In this document: positions 22,261 to 34,400 of the stretch, piece by piece
How positions within the stretch are numbered: position 1 is the first letter of the stretch
Layout: the number at the start of each line of letters is the position of its first letter
Assembly (NCBI GenBank): GCA_017979445.1
Contig: CM030719.1
Location: 23,281,292 to 23,345,291, forward strand
Length of the DNA stretch: 64,000 bases
Source of the DNA: Akebia trifoliata
Lineage: Eukaryota > Streptophyta > Magnoliopsida > Ranunculales > Lardizabalaceae
Direction of reading: 5' to 3'
The notes under the pieces: generated by a model
Told to the model about the DNA's origin: nothing
The model's input: only the letters and a program-made list of their open reading frames with translations
Database searches by the model: none
Translations under genes and position numbers: made by a program

Positions 22261-24016
22261 GTTTTCACAAAAGAGTGAGGCCGAAGGGGACATATCATCA
22301 TAGGAAAACTCAAATGGTATCTCAAATTGTCTCCCAAGAAAAATGCTAGAGTGACTTCGTGTAACACTGTGTTGACATGGAGGTGTGCTCAGAACCATAG
22401 ATGTTTTTCACTTGTATGGATGTGGATGTGTGTTTAGAGCCATAGATGTTTTACCTCAACATACAAGTGAACTATCAGGACATGACCTGTGAACACAGAC
22501 TTGAAAATGACACAAAATTTGTGGGTTTAGATCATAATAGTGTCGACCTATCTAACATGATAATTAAATGGGTCATGATTAGGTTAGGGATGTCAACCTG
22601 TGTAACCCATTTTGGCACTTTTTATTATGGACATTTAGCATAAAAAATCCATAGATTTATAGAAATAAAAAAAAAAGTCCACATTTTTTTGTTAATATTT
22701 AGAATATGGCTATTTCCTATGGTAACTCATATTTTGGATAGAAATATCCTCACCTACAATGTCTCTAATAAATCTTTGAAGGTAATCTTCTAAATTTTAA
22801 CTTCTCCCTTTCAACATTTTATACCATTGAAATTGAGATGGATTTGTTCTTTCTACCCAAACCTACCAAAAAGTCATTTGAATTCACCAAAGAGACCATA
22901 GCTTTAAGGAACAATTGTAGCTCTCCTCTATTTCATTCATTTTTTAAATTATTTATATATTATTATAATCTTCATATATTTTCTTGTCTATAGTTATAAA
23001 AAGGAAAAATGGTAGCAAAAATATGAATTTTTTATGTTTTTGTTTATACAATGTACCCAGTATGAAACCTCTCAATGCTGGAATGTACGTATTATAAAGT
23101 TAATGTTCAATAGTACTTAGTGTCAAACCTTGACAAAATTGTCAAATAGAAGTTTTTGTATGTGAAAAACGTCCACGGTGTCAAACTTCAGCATTAGGTA
23201 TTCTTGAGCCTTGACTCTATAATACATACATTCCAACGTTGAGGTTTGACATTGGGTAAATTTTATGAATAAAACCTAAAAAATTTTGTGAGATCAAAAA
23301 AATCGTTACCATATTTCATTTATATAATTACGGCTGAGAAATGTATTAAGATTATAAGAATATATAATGATTTAAAAAAAATGATAGAAATAGAGGAGAG
23401 ATTGATAGTCTTTGGTGGAAATCTTAATTAGATCGGGAATCGGACACATGAGTGTGTAGATCTTGTTCGTCAAATCTAGTGCCTCTTTGGTAGGTTTTGA
23501 TAGAGAATGAATCTCTCTCTCTCTCTCTCTCTCTCACTCACACACTATATATACATATATACACGGTATAAGATGTTAGAGGGAGGAAGTTATAATTTAG
23601 AAGATTATTTTTCAAGGTTTTGATAGAGAATGGATCTCTCTCTCTCTCCTAATTTTGTTTTATGAGTAGTAATTATTATTGTCTTTCTTGATTGTGGTAA
23701 GTATAATTTTTATATTTGGGTATTATTTCTTAAAATAAGAAATGTTAGTGTTTATAAATAATGCTTGTTCGAAATGCAAAACATAGTTTTCATTCTTATT
23801 CGAACAGATAACAAAATTGAGTTTTGAACTCAAAATTTTCAGAACTGATTGTCAAATTCTCAGTTGGTGAGTCTCTTGAAAGGGACATTTGAAGTGACTG
23901 CTCGATATTTCTTATTTTAATTCAATAAAATCCTTCGTATATATTTTTTCATGTACATGCAAATTTTCATATAATAATTCATTGAATAAAAAAAGAAATT
24001 AAAAGGGGAATTAAAA
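22261..24016. other. Intergenic: MITE-like pieces and CT microsatellites, no gene
   Basis: About 22345-22475 resembles the MITE at 26111-26263 (GTGTGTTTAGAGCCATAGATG type words occur twice). (CT)n tracts are at about 23513-23536 and 23635-23648, each preceded by TTTTGATAGAGAATG.ATCTC. No coding sequence was recognised. Confidence 0.5.
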
Positions 24017-24415
24017 ATGTTCAATCCAAATTTCCTAGATTTGTCGAATAAGGGATATACCATTAGTACACCAATTTGTGATTCCGATGAATTCCGTATG
24101 TACATATTCAAGATCAAGAAATGCCCAAGGAACTGAAGTCACGATTGGATTGAATGCTCGTTCATGCATCGGGGCGAGAAGGCTAAACGTCGCGATCCAC
24201 GTAAATTCAACTATTCCACGGTTGCATGTCCCCACTATTGTTATGGATAGTGCAAGAAGGGGGAGTTATGTGAGTTGGCGCCTGGGGTCTTTGAGTTTTG
24301 GTTACATCGTGCAAGGTATAGAACTCGTATGTGCAATGCCAGGGCAAATTGTCAACAAAAAGTGTGTTTCTTTGCACATACACAAAAGCAACTTCGAGCC
24401 GGTGAAATAAGATAG
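24017..24415 (+). pseudogene. Arginine-rich tandem CCCH zinc-finger protein, decayed fragment
   Basis: The frame from ATG 24017 reads DSDEFRMYIFKIKKC, a stop (TGA), SHDWIECSFMHRGEKAKRRD, PRKFNYSTVACPHYCYG, a stop (TAG), [38 protein letters not shown] and a final TAG. This is the RR region plus tandem CCCH fingers (C-X7-8-C-X5-C-X3-H and C-X5-C-X4-C-X3-H) of plant TZF proteins, which bind RNA in cytoplasmic granules and affect stress and hormone responses. The two internal stops, and Pro in place of the zinc-binding His of the first finger (CELAPG), show decay. The second finger keeps C, C, C and H. There is no intron, as is usual in this family. The N-terminal and long C-terminal parts are absent. 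Confidence 0.85.
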
Positions 24416-24941
24416 GGATTTTAGATTGAATGTAAGTAAGTTTATTTGAATTTCGTTGAGTTGAATCTTGATGGGGGGGTTAGTAAGGTATGTAAATTAA
24501 TCAAATAAAGTAAATATTTGTTAGAAACGTTTATTCAAAGGAGTGATTTAAATATATGTAAGTAGCTCCACCATGCAAAATCAACTAGAATAAATGTTTG
24601 TTTGTATTATACTCTCTCTCTCTCTTTTTGGAGAGCCCAAGAGGACCCATCAAAATCGACTAACATGTATGATATGGTCTTATTTGGTAGGCCTCCAAAT
24701 TGCAATAATTCACACATTTTGCAACTTTGATCCTACTTGGCAATTCACAAATCCTAGTTAATTAATCAGACAAAACAAAATAGAATTTGTGATCTTTCAA
24801 TGCTTGATTGCCCCTCACTAAATCATGACAAAAATTTGTTGGGTGATTGATAAAAACACTACAAAGTTTTGTACTTTCACACTTTCCTTAAGAAATCGTG
24901 CAAAATTATTTCAATCATGATAATGTGATGTCCTCACATGA

Positions 24942-25110
24942 CATACTTAAAATACTCTCTTGATGTGGCATGTGCTAGAATCATAGATTTTATGTCTCGG
25001 GATAAACATATGCACATCCCCATAAATATGTGCAGTTGTGTATCGTGAGAGAAAAAGATATGTGATTCTACCACATACCACATCAGGAGAGTATTTTGGG
25101 TATGCCACAT
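24942..25110. mobile_element. MITE with about 42-bp terminal inverted repeats
   Basis: Left arm CATACTTAAAATACTCTCTT with GATGTGGCATGTGCTAGAATCA pairs with the reverse complement of 25065-25108 (GATTCTACCACATACCACAT, CAGGAGAGTATTTTGGGTAT). Total about 169 bp. The target duplication is unclear. Confidence 0.75.
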
Positions 25111-25243
25111 GGGAGGAAATCATTACTCAAATTATTTTCCTCAATTTTTTAACTTTTGCATGAAGGGAAATTTCGTCTTTTGTACAGATTGTAAATTCAC
25201 AATTAGAGTTTCTACTACATTTGTAGTGAAGGAAAGTAGAATT

Positions 25244-25310
25244 AGTACAATTGTATTGGAGTGACCTCAAATTGGAACCTCATATCGCACTCCTTGACGT
25301 GAAATTCCAG
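25244..25310. mobile_element. Fragment of GTGACCTCAAGATT MITE family
   Basis: TTGGAGTGACCTCAAATTGG and CTCATATCGCACTCCTTGAC match the inverted end of the element at 55188-55335. Confidence 0.5.
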
Positions 25311-27189
25311 CCTGAGGTTACATCAACATTATTCAAATTAGTATTAACAGCCAGGAGTTATGCTAATGCTAACTCAAATGAAAGTGAATTCAATATGAGA
25401 GGTAAGATAATTATTGGGATAGAGTGGGAATGAGGGATTGTAACCTTATTTTTTATGAAAATAAGGGAAGGATCTCATCATTGCACGTGGATGTAGGGAA
25501 TTTTGGAAAATCACACATAATTATTGGGTTTCTTAATTGTTCTCTTCTTTATTTCATCAAATTCATAAAATCTTTATTTGAAAATTTTGGAATTTTTAAA
25601 TGATCTTATTTTTTTTTAAAATCGTGCAAAACTTTTGCCATTAAGATCAAAGCCATGGCAATAGATCACATAGTTGTACAATGAATTTTTATATTGCTTT
25701 TCGCAGGCCGAATTGCAAATGTGTATCATCTTTTCCAGCGAGTTGATGACAATTATTATCTATAAATAACATTTAGAAACAATGCGATCAACCCAAACGA
25801 ACCCTATCAGGTGGTCCTTAACATACATGTGCATTGCGTTCTTTTCTACGTTCAAAAGAGTTCTAGACAAAGTCTTTAGATTGGGTGGTTGTGATTGATC
25901 AATCAAGTCAGTTGTATTCCCCTAGGTGGAATGGGACCTACAAAATGGTGAGTCCCCATAGGATTAATCAACATCCTGAGATGAAGATACAACGTGTTTG
26001 GCCTTTTACTTTGATCAAACTTCGAACTTCAGTGCAGTGTTTACAAATAGACTTGAGGTATGGAAAATTGCATCTCTTAAATTTCACCAATCTTCATAGA
26101 GTCATGCTGGAGTAATATTGAAAGTAACATTACTTCACACATTGATGTGCATAGAATCATAGATGCTTCTCACTTGTACATCTTGATGAAAAGCACCTTT
26201 GATTTTGTACACACATCCATATCAGCAATGTGTGAAACAATGTCAACTTCAATGTTACTTTAGCATTTTCTATCTTCATATTATATATGTTAAAATGAGA
26301 TGACATGGGTGACAACTATCAAATCACCGATCTCATTTTGGGTACCTTTGTTGATAATTGATACCATTTTTGAGACCATGTCAGGAGGACATTTTGAATG
26401 ATCGATCACCTTTTCTCTATCACCTATGAAGGTCATCATTTAATTGTCAAGTTATTGTGTTTTATAGGCAGCTTTTGCAGTTAACTATCATAATCAAAAT
26501 TAATTTAATTAATTGTACTCATTTTTTGTGTAAACTTGACGTTGAATCACCTTCTTAATAAGTAATGTATGTAAAATCAATATGCACCCACAACTTTCCC
26601 AACTCGAAGGTAACGAAACAATAGAAGAATGTGGTTGAAAACAATGAATAGATCGACAATGAAATCTATTTTATACGCTAACGGATTCAATGTCATTGCT
26701 CAAACCAATTGCTTGAAATAATTGATCAAACTAATTTTTTATTTAGATCTACTGAATGATGGATAAAACATGGGCGTTTTTATTTTAACATTTTGACTTC
26801 TTTTTTTTTTTTTTTTTTTTTGTGAGGACACTGATCCAATTAGACATTTGGCCCATCTTTTGGTGGATCAATCGACTTAATAATTAATTTGATCAGTAGC
26901 CAACAAATTTAATCATTTTTCATGATTGATTTCTGACCATTTTGATTTTGATCATTTTGGGGGGAACTTGGATATTATGGTTTTCAATCATCAATTAAGC
27001 TTTGGGCCTTTAGGTCCACCAAAAGGAAATGTTCTATTTAGTGTTTCCTGAAATACAAAATTTTGACCGCCAACCCTTCGTGGGAATTTTGAAATAGAAG
27101 TCCCAGAAAGTGATAGAGCTGATTACAGACTCAGACTCCACTATAAATCAAGGAAAAAAACCATACGTCCCACAGATTCTACTCCCAAA
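25311..27189. other. Intergenic, no gene; one MITE
   Basis: Apart from the element at 26111-26263 and a poly-T run near 26800, nothing is recognisable. About 26830-26960 is TTGATCA/TTGATT-rich. Confidence 0.45.
26111..26263. mobile_element. MITE-like inverted repeat
   Basis: AGTAATATTGAAAGTAACAT with ACTTCACACATTG (26111-26144) pairs imperfectly with the reverse complement of 26228-26263 (CAATGTGTGAAACAATGTCA, ACTTCAATGTTACT). The interior words AATCATAGATGCTTCTCACT resemble 22390-22450. Confidence 0.6.
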
Positions 27190-27649
27190 ATGGCTGAAAA
27201 AATAGAAGAAATAATAGAGGATTCAAACCCAAATCTCCATTTCTGCGATATCTCTCTCAAGAACCAAAATTAAAATCTTTCGTCTTCATTTTTACTCTTA
27301 TTTGTAGAATCTGGGTTCTTTGTGCTTGTGCTCTCATTGCCTTCTGGTTCGTAACAAACATTTAAATATTTTTGTTTCTGTGTTGAACATCTCTTCATGT
27401 AAATTTTGAATTTTTAGGGTTTCTGTTTTTTTATTTATTTATTATTATTTTTAAATCCTTTGGTTTGATCCATCAGAGCCACTTGATATCAGAAACTGGT
27501 TCTCGAGTTACATTTATGACTCTCCAAAATTGGATACTCAAGATGATTTCAAGTGTTTTGTTTCTGGACAGATCGATAGAGATAAACAGGGTATTAATTC
27601 TAAAGAGATTGGTAGAGAAAAAGAAAAGAATTTGGGGGAGATTGGAAAG
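27190..27649 (+). CDS. Unidentified gene candidate, two coding pieces
   Basis: I do not recognise the family. A UTR-like stretch leads to ATG 27190 and MAEKIEEIIEDSNPNLHFCD up to TAA 27271. About 200 bp on, a second piece (27467-27649) reads DPSEPLDIRNWFSSYIYDSP and an acidic/polar stretch with QIDRDKQGINSKEIGREKEK. It ends at a possible donor (AAG then GTTACT). Both pieces have protein-like composition unlike the surroundings, and the second is not a shadow of another frame. They could be exons 1 and 2 of a small nuclear gene whose later exons are lost or undetected, or a captured fragment. A splice donor joining the two pieces is not evident. Confidence 0.35.
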
Positions 27650-30204
27650 GTTACTGTTTTTTTTTTTTCTTTCTTAAGTCTACTCAACATTTCATAACTA
27701 TGTGAGAAAGTCTAATATAACTCTCTGGAGAAATCAAAAGATTCACAATTGTTGATTTCGTGTATGGGGCCCAGAGTATGAAACTGATTCGATACATTTC
27801 ATGATGTTTGACCATCACCATATCTTTTGAGTATAATTATACACTTAAAAATATTTAAAAATCATACCATCAAGACATTATCATCAAATCCCACATTAAA
27901 CAATACTTATAACTAGATTACAAACAATTATAAGATAATAAAAATTAATTGTTTCCTTTTAAATAAATAGAATTTTATTATTATAATTTTTAATTTTTAA
28001 TTTTTTTTTTGTTTTGGAAAAAACGTGTTTATAATGTAAAGACTCATTTAAAATGTAAAAAAAAGTGTTAAAACATAAAAAAAGATATATATTCATATAT
28101 ATATAGGGGGTGGTTCATGGGACGTTTAAGAAACCTACTGAGAAATCGATGGGTGTTAGTCGTTTGATTTGGGGAAAACAACAGCTTGGATCGCGAGAGA
28201 GATCAATTCCAATCTTTTATAATATTTATAATGAATTCCAAATGCCCCCCTCCTTTTTTTATTTAAAAAAAAAAAAAGAAATAAACTCTCTCTCTTATCA
28301 CTGTCTCTTCTTTTTCTCTCGATCTGAAATCAAATGAAATCCTCTCTCTCTCTCTCTACCTCTTGATGATGATGTTCTTATCTTCCTTCTTTATATATGA
28401 AAATTGTTCTAAAGGAGATGTGCTTGGTTTATTGTTGTGTATTGTAGTGAAATGATCCCAAAGACCACTTCTGCTGCCCGTTTTATGTTGTTGTTGTTTG
28501 GTATTTTTCTGTGGTTTGAAGCCACCTGTGCATACTTTCTGCAATTGTCAATTCTTTTATTCTTTATACATTTCATTGTTCTTGTTCACATTGGAAATGA
28601 AGGTTGTCTTTCGAATTTTTGGTATAATACTGGGATATTGTATTAATAATGCTCTACTTCTTTCTCAGACAATTTCATCAATCTAACCAGACATATACTA
28701 CAGCTTACAGAACAATATTACGTACTATACTCTATGATTCTAACTTTGGATATGGCCGTCTCCCTTATTTAATATTAACAAGAGCCTGCTAGCCTAAAAT
28801 GGTATTCTTTGCATTTTCCTAGAATTGAGTTTGACAACCACTCATTTTTTCTATTGATTTTATTTTTTCTTTGAAAGGCAAAATTGTTCTAAAAGTGTGA
28901 GGGAAGCCTTGCTGGCACCTTCATTCAACCTTTACTTTCTAATATATTCTTCCATAGTTATAGTTGCAATTTCTTTCTCTAATTTCATAGATCATCATTA
29001 CATCAACGACTAGAATATGCCAAGGGATCTTTTCTTGCATCTATAACAAATGTAAAAATAAAAAGGCTGAACTTAGATTTGATCTCCTCGAGCAGATTCA
29101 TCTGTGGTAAAACATACAGACTCAAGGGTGATACTTAGTGCTCGTACTTCGCTTTGGGTTCTCTTACCAATTGGAAAAGTTTTGCGATCTTTCGAAGCTT
29201 TGGTGAGAGATCTTCAATGGATTGTAAAGAAAAAGAGCTAAGAGACACTACGTCATAATGCGGCAAAAACGACTGCCCCTGCAGTCGCAAAAAGAGTCGT
29301 TTAAAAAGGAGTGGTTTTTAAAAAACGACTGTCCAAGATAGTCGGAAAAAACGACTTTAACATCGGGCTATAGCGACGGTAAAATAGGGATATAGAGACG
29401 GTCTCCGACCGTCGCTATAGGGTATTTTGTTTTAAAAAAAAAATTTTACACCTGCCCCCCTTCACATGTTGCTGAATATTGAAGATAGCCCTATGTTTTG
29501 ACATTGATGACCTAGACCCCAACTAATAATATGAAAAGACCAAAATGCCCCTCATTTTCACTGAAAACAAAACATGTTCCAAATTACATATAACCTATTT
29601 GTAATGAAGCAAATCCCAAATCCATATATATACATTTTCTATGAAACCCTTGGCCTTGACAGAGTAGCACTAACACCAATATGAGAGACATTCCAATATT
29701 TATAATCACCAATGTTACTCATTATGGGATATCAGTTGATCACAAATGAAATCAAAAGCTTGGAATATAATAAACAAAACCATAGTCTTAGACGCTAATC
29801 AAATACATCATATACTTACAGACTAATGCCCCCATGTCTGGTTTGATGCTCTAGTCTCCTCTATTTTAATACTTTTGATACATATAACTACATATATGTT
29901 TCTATACGTGTGAAGATGCATACATCAACCTCCCATACCGTAGGAAGGACGAGAGAATGGACAGTAAGTATGCCCTTCTTCATAGTTTCTGGATGCTATT
30001 AAGTTGATCTGCCAATGGGCGCAGAAAAACTTAGCCATCCCACAGAAAAATCGAAAGAGTCAACAATGCGAAAAAGAATAGGTAAGAAAGATACCTTGAT
30101 GAGCTCAGACTCTGAGCTGGGGTGCATATATGCTATTAGGACACTCATGTGGAAATCCTGGGTTCCAAAATAAAAGCAAATTTTGTTGAGATCTTAACTT
30201 ACCA

Positions 30205-30346
30205 TGTAAGGATCACATAAAGTACTCAAAAAAGCTAGCAATCCATCTTCATTATGATGAGGGAAGACATGTTCTCTACGAGATAAAAACTTCTCCATAT
30301 GCAAAACAAGAGAAACCATTAACTTCTCCTTGATGAGCTCAGACTC
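30205..30346 (-). pseudogene. Possible captured coding piece, family unknown
   Basis: Read on the minus strand this gives ESELIKEKLMVSLVLHMEKF, LSRREHVFPHHNEDGLLAFL and STLCDPYM, open to a GT. A second minus piece at about 30094-30165 reads DFHMSVLIAYMHPSSESELI and shares the 19-bp segment CCTTGATGAGCTCAGACTC (30094-30112 and 30328-30346). The composition is protein-like. I do not recognise the family. Confidence 0.3.
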
Positions 30347-30384
30347 CCAAAAATTTAAAATTCCTATTAATGGAAGATACCAAC

Positions 30385-30489
30385 CTGGCCTTAACGGAAC
30401 AGGGCTTTCACATTAGCCTCTCCATCCCGCATAGTGAAGTCCGCATCCAACAATGCCCCTTTCAAATCTCCTAATTTCAGCTTGCCAGC
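30385..30489 (-). pseudogene. Cyclophilin-40 (TPR region) single exon fragment
   Basis: The minus-strand exon between a TTTAG acceptor and a GT donor encodes LKLGDLKGALLDADFTMRD and GEANVKALFR, a stop, GQ. This matches the TPR part of plant cyclophilin-40 (CYP40/SQUINT), an HSP90-binding peptidyl-prolyl isomerase; the family reads ALFRQGQ, so the CAA Gln codon became TAA. The isomerase domain is absent. The fragment lies inside the CACTA element and is probably captured genomic DNA. Confidence 0.8.
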
Positions 30490-30879
30490 CTAAAGTGTAC
30501 ACATCATACATCATTAGTTAATTGAAAATACAACTACGAGAGTGATATCAGAATCCAATGCTCAAGTAGTAGATAAGCTAAGAGAGGAAAAGCTACACAA
30601 CTCAAAACATGACCATGTCTTCTAAAGTTGATATTACTTGGAAACTTCAAATGGGAGCCATATCTATGTCCAGCATTTTTAAGTTAATCCAGCTCTTCTT
30701 AAAGGCGTGTTTGATTGCATGGCCAACTCTAAAGAAAATAGTACACCATGGAAAACTCAAATTTAAGCTGTTTGAGTGCAAAAGGTTATAAAACAATGCA
30801 GGTCTGATTTCACATTATTTTGGTCAAAGCAAAATATAGAGTTTGTGGAGATTACCTTTGATGACTTTCTTTTTAGATG

Positions 30880-31005
30880 GAATTCTTTATGTAACCACTA
30901 ATGTTCTAGTTTCTTTTATTTAGCTGCTGTTTGAGAGACTCTCTCGGCCTCCTTGTACTTTGCTTCCCCTTTCTCCTTTAATATATTATACTTATCAAAA
31001 AAAAA
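30880..31005 (+). mobile_element. LINE 3' tail with poly-A
   Basis: The sequence CCTCCTTGTACTTTGCTTCC, CCTTTCTCCTTTAATATATT and ATACTTATCAAAAAAAAAG is the typical 3' end of plant L1-type LINEs. The 5' limit is uncertain. Confidence 0.55.
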
Positions 31006-31359
31006 GAATGGCAAAATAAACATTTTAGTGTAGATATTTTGCTAAAGAAAATAAGAGATGTGCAAGAAAAATAATCATAAATTGGCCATTTACCACACAA
31101 ATGATCGTTGTATGCCCGAATATGCAATAAGAGGGATTATTAACAGCATTCGTTTGTCGAACAAAAGAGCAATATGCAATAAGAGGGATTATTCAGTGCA
31201 TTTGTATGTTTCTAGTCCTGCTTACATTCTTCAGTTTTGATTGGTAGGCCATAAAAGTTTCAGCAAGTTAATCATAATCTATGATTGCTACCTTTCACCT
31301 CTTAAATACCTTGTGGCCCTTTTATGCAGTTAAATTTGTTAATGTTATCATGAGTCATG

Positions 31360-31830
31360 ACAATGATGATCATTGAAGGCTTATCCTAAAGTTTTGGGAT
31401 TAGCTGAATTTATCATGTTCCTCCATTCGATTCTACTGATCTTTCGTTAATACACTTACGTTCATATCCACTCTAACTACCTCAATCCACATCTTTTTTG
31501 GGCTGTCTTACTCTTTTAGAACCTTCAAGTTGTAGATTCTCTACTAATTGAGGATGTTATCGGTTGTCATTGCGCAGGACCATACCATCTCGATTGACTT
31601 TCCCTATTTATGTCTGTTTTGTGTTCCACACTCAATGATCTTGGACTTTTTTCTAGCTGAAGCAAGCTCCCACATGCTTGTCTCCCTCAACATTTCCAAT
31701 CACAAAGCAAAAAACCACTTGTGGCTGATTTTTCCAGCCTCCCTGATTCTGGACTTGATTCTTACTGAGTTCAATTTTTTCAGTGTGTTAGAAAGACTAC
31801 CAACATTCTCTTCTTTGTTTATTTGATTCT
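31360..31830 (-). mobile_element. RTE-type LINE remnant, reverse-transcriptase end
   Basis: On the minus strand the diverged sequence follows the C-terminal part of plant RTE-type LINE polyproteins (a decayed ESRLRWFGHV-like segment near 31580-31610) and ends in an AGCTAATCCCAAAACTTTAG tail like the usual AGCCGACCCCAA tail. It is heavily mutated, with no open frame. Confidence 0.5.
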
Positions 31831-32380
31831 TTTTGTTTTGCTAGGTAGGTCTTCTCAACCTCCTAAATTTGTATCTCCTCTGCATTATCTTTTCGAGTGC
31901 AATCTACACTTGTAAACAACGTGTCCAACATGTGAATATGACATTGCCTAATATGGAAAATGAATTGTCCTTTTATGTAGAAAATCTGAATCCAGATATC
32001 CACTGTACACTGCAGATGTAAGGATCAATTCGTCTGGACCAATTCTTCCAGATCACTTTTGCCTTACGTTGCACAAACATGAGTGATAGGTTTCAACTTC
32101 AACAAATAAAGAGAGAAAAAAAAAAAAAAAAACCAACAACAAACAAGGGATTCGGGGACTCATGGCATGTATTTTTAGGTGGGTTCATGGTATATTTTAG
32201 TTTTTTATTCTAATAAGAGTTTTGATGGGAAAGATAATTTTAATGTAAAAGCATGAATTAATGCCAAACAACATAGTAAAAAACTAACAATCTACATTTA
32301 GAGATTTCTTGCTCTTGGATCTGCACTTTTATATGATGAACCTTGGGTAGGATACATTGAGGTTCAAGCTTGGATGAGTT

Positions 32381-32571
32381 CCCATATTTACCAAAAATGC
32401 TCTCTGGACATTGGGAACAACTCCTTGCCATAATCCCCTAAAACCTTCTGTTCTTACAATTTTGTTTAAAGCATCAAATGGACCAGTGTACCTTGGTTGG
32501 AGGCCTTGACTCACCAAGCGACCGTCCGCTTGCATCCTCACTTTTATGAGATCAGCAGGGCTTGCCACAAC
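32381..32571 (-). pseudogene. Mitochondrial carrier (UCP3-like) exon fragment
   Basis: The minus-strand exon after acceptor ATTACAG (32572 and above) encodes the carrier signature region: VVASPADLIKVRMQADGRL, VSQGLQPRYTGPFDALNKIV and GFRGLWQGVVPNVQRAFLVN, then MG. P-A-D-x-I-K-V-R is the carrier motif PX[DE]XX[KR]. The MQADGRLVSQGL wording points to the plant uncoupling-protein-3 group of inner-membrane carriers. After NMG the reading becomes unrelated (THPSLNLNV). Only about 64 of the roughly 300 residues are present. No stop lies within the exon. Confidence 0.85.
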
Positions 32572-33456
32572 CTGTAATTTTTTTGGTAAGCAAAAGAAAT
32601 TACAAAGTGAACATAGAAAAAACTTTGAAACCAATAAACATTGGGTTTTTAAGAAAATGATAATGGGCAGCCCCATTGAAAAAAATTTCACAAAGCGCTT
32701 AGAAGTATTCTTGTAAATTGCGAAACACAATAATGTTTCTTGAATAGATTAAAGAAACAACATAGTCATAGAATGACAATAGGTAAAATGAGCACATTGA
32801 GAAAGAGAATAGTTGGAAGAAAAATTAGAAACAAATTCATGATTAAGTTAGACAGCATTGAATCCTGAGGAAGGGAATGGTTATCTTCCTAGCCTGTGGT
32901 GCACGTTTAAAGGTATTGCAAGAATTCAGTAGGGTCAACAAACAATCTGATAAGATGATCATATTACCCAACCCATCACATTCTTTTTAAAGGTCAGTAC
33001 AAATTAGGTAATGATCCAACAAAAACCCAAGAGATTGGAAAGCCATATGACAAAAAGAGAGACATAGAATAACATGCACCCCATGATAATTCTCAATTAA
33101 AAGAATTGGATTTATGTGTAACCCATTTTATAGAAAAGTTCAATAAAATTCAAATATATGGCTCAAAATATGGAGAGATACCATGATTGCGTCTAGAAAT
33201 TGTTGTTTTCAAACTGTAAGCAAGTGATTATCTTCTACAACGAGCTTCTTGTGAAATTTTCCATTGGATGATTCAGCCATATCAGCATTGGGCACTCTTT
33301 GATACGTTAGATCTGCAAAAATTTACATATTTACATATTTCAAAGCCAACATGAAAAAAAAACCATGGAAAAGATAAGTAGAGCCAACATTTGTCTTGGG
33401 CATATGCATGCGATGAATGAAAACAGATTCTTTAACATAATAAACATGATCCAATG

Positions 33457-33547
33457 AATGTAATCAACAACTGTGGCCATTTGCCTCATGAAGAAAAGGT
33501 GGAAGAATTCATTTCAGTTGTACACAAGTTCCTGCAAAGAGTATTTG
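33457..33547 (+). pseudogene. Alpha/beta hydrolase C-terminal exon fragment
   Basis: The plus strand encodes NVINNCGHLPHEEKVEEFIS and VVHKFLQRVFG. It carries the catalytic His context (NCGHLPHEE) of plant alpha/beta hydrolases, followed by the last helix. The open frame runs on as TTEEQLLQAAESQNYS, which I cannot assign. It lies opposite in strand to the other captured pieces. The nucleophile elbow and the rest of the fold are missing. Confidence 0.7.
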
Positions 33548-33814
33548 GAGCTACTACAGAGGAGCAGCTTCTGCAAGCCGCGGAGTCTCAGAATTATTCT
33601 ATTATTTGTATAACTTCCTTTTCTTTCTTAATAATGAGAAAGACAAATTTAACATGGCTTAAGCATAGAAATGTAGAGTGATGCAGTATTGCAGTTTACA
33701 CCATCAATACAGTAAGGGATACTGTCTACCAGTGTTTGGAAGCTGGAGTGCTTTTTCTTGAATGCACACACACATTCGGCAGCTTACGCTTAGGGAGACA
33801 ATGTTTTGTCCTAT

Positions 33815-33910
33815 ATATGTTAAAAGTTTCGGAATGGGCTCATTTTTTGTAAGGATGATCTCTATGGTGAGATCATTATCATAAAAAATCAGCCCATTCC
33901 GAAATTTCGG
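33815..33910. mobile_element. Foldback MITE palindrome inside the CACTA
   Basis: TTTCGGAATGGGCTCATTTT and AAAATCAGCCCATTCCGAAA form the family palindrome around a GATCTCTATGGTGAGATC core. Only one of the two family palindromes is present. Confidence 0.75.
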
Positions 33911-33934
33911 TGAGAAAAGATAAGGAAATTAAGA

Positions 33935-34400
33935 GTACCACAGAATCATTGCTGTGCAAGTATTTGTCAATTAGTGCGAGTCCAGAGTCGATATCCCATA
34001 ACGAAATCATGCCCTACAACAAGGAAAAATAACTATAAATATCACATAGAAGTCGTAGGTGTTAGCATAACTGGCAAATCATGTAGAAAGGAAGAAATAT
34101 ACCAGACTTGCAGCAGCACTGGCCTTCCCATGTTCTTTATTTTTGAAAAGCCAGCTTCCTGCAGAGCCACCACTAGAAGTTTCTGATGGGACAGTCAACA
34201 ACTTATCCTGTAGAAGAGGGAAAAAAATATTTCCAATCATGTGCATTATGTAATAAACATAATGAGAATCCCTTTAAAATTACATATTTTACCTGACCAA
34301 AACCTGCATTCATGAAAGCATTAACGAAGGTTGCTGCTAAGTTCTGCCTTGCTGAATCAACACTTGCACTAGCACTTGCTAGGCCATCAATCAAATGCAC
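33935..34400 (-). pseudogene. RPN1: 26S proteasome base subunit RPN1, three exons
   Basis: Three consecutive minus-strand exons have clean splice sites. 34400-34293 encodes HLIDGLASASASVDSARQNL and AATFVNAFMNAGFGQ. 34207-34103 encodes DKLLTVPSETSSGGSAGSWL and FKNKEHGKASAAASL. 34013 to about 33935 encodes GMISLWDIDSGLALIDKYLH and SNDSVV. This is the region of plant RPN1 (PSMD2-like, about 890 residues) leading into the PC-repeat solenoid, which binds ubiquitin receptors and the ATPase ring. The frame is open across all three exons. The N-terminal part and the remaining repeats are missing, and the last exon is cut near a MITE. This is the longest captured piece in the CACTA element. Confidence 0.9.

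Noticed and set aside
24078..24410. 110-codon open frame
   Set aside because: It is in the wrong phase over the CCCH zinc-finger pseudogene, whose own frame gives the recognisable protein.
32329..32730. A complete mitochondrial carrier gene
   Set aside because: Only about 64 residues of carrier sequence are present between a splice acceptor and unrelated sequence; the rest of the frame is intron and flank.
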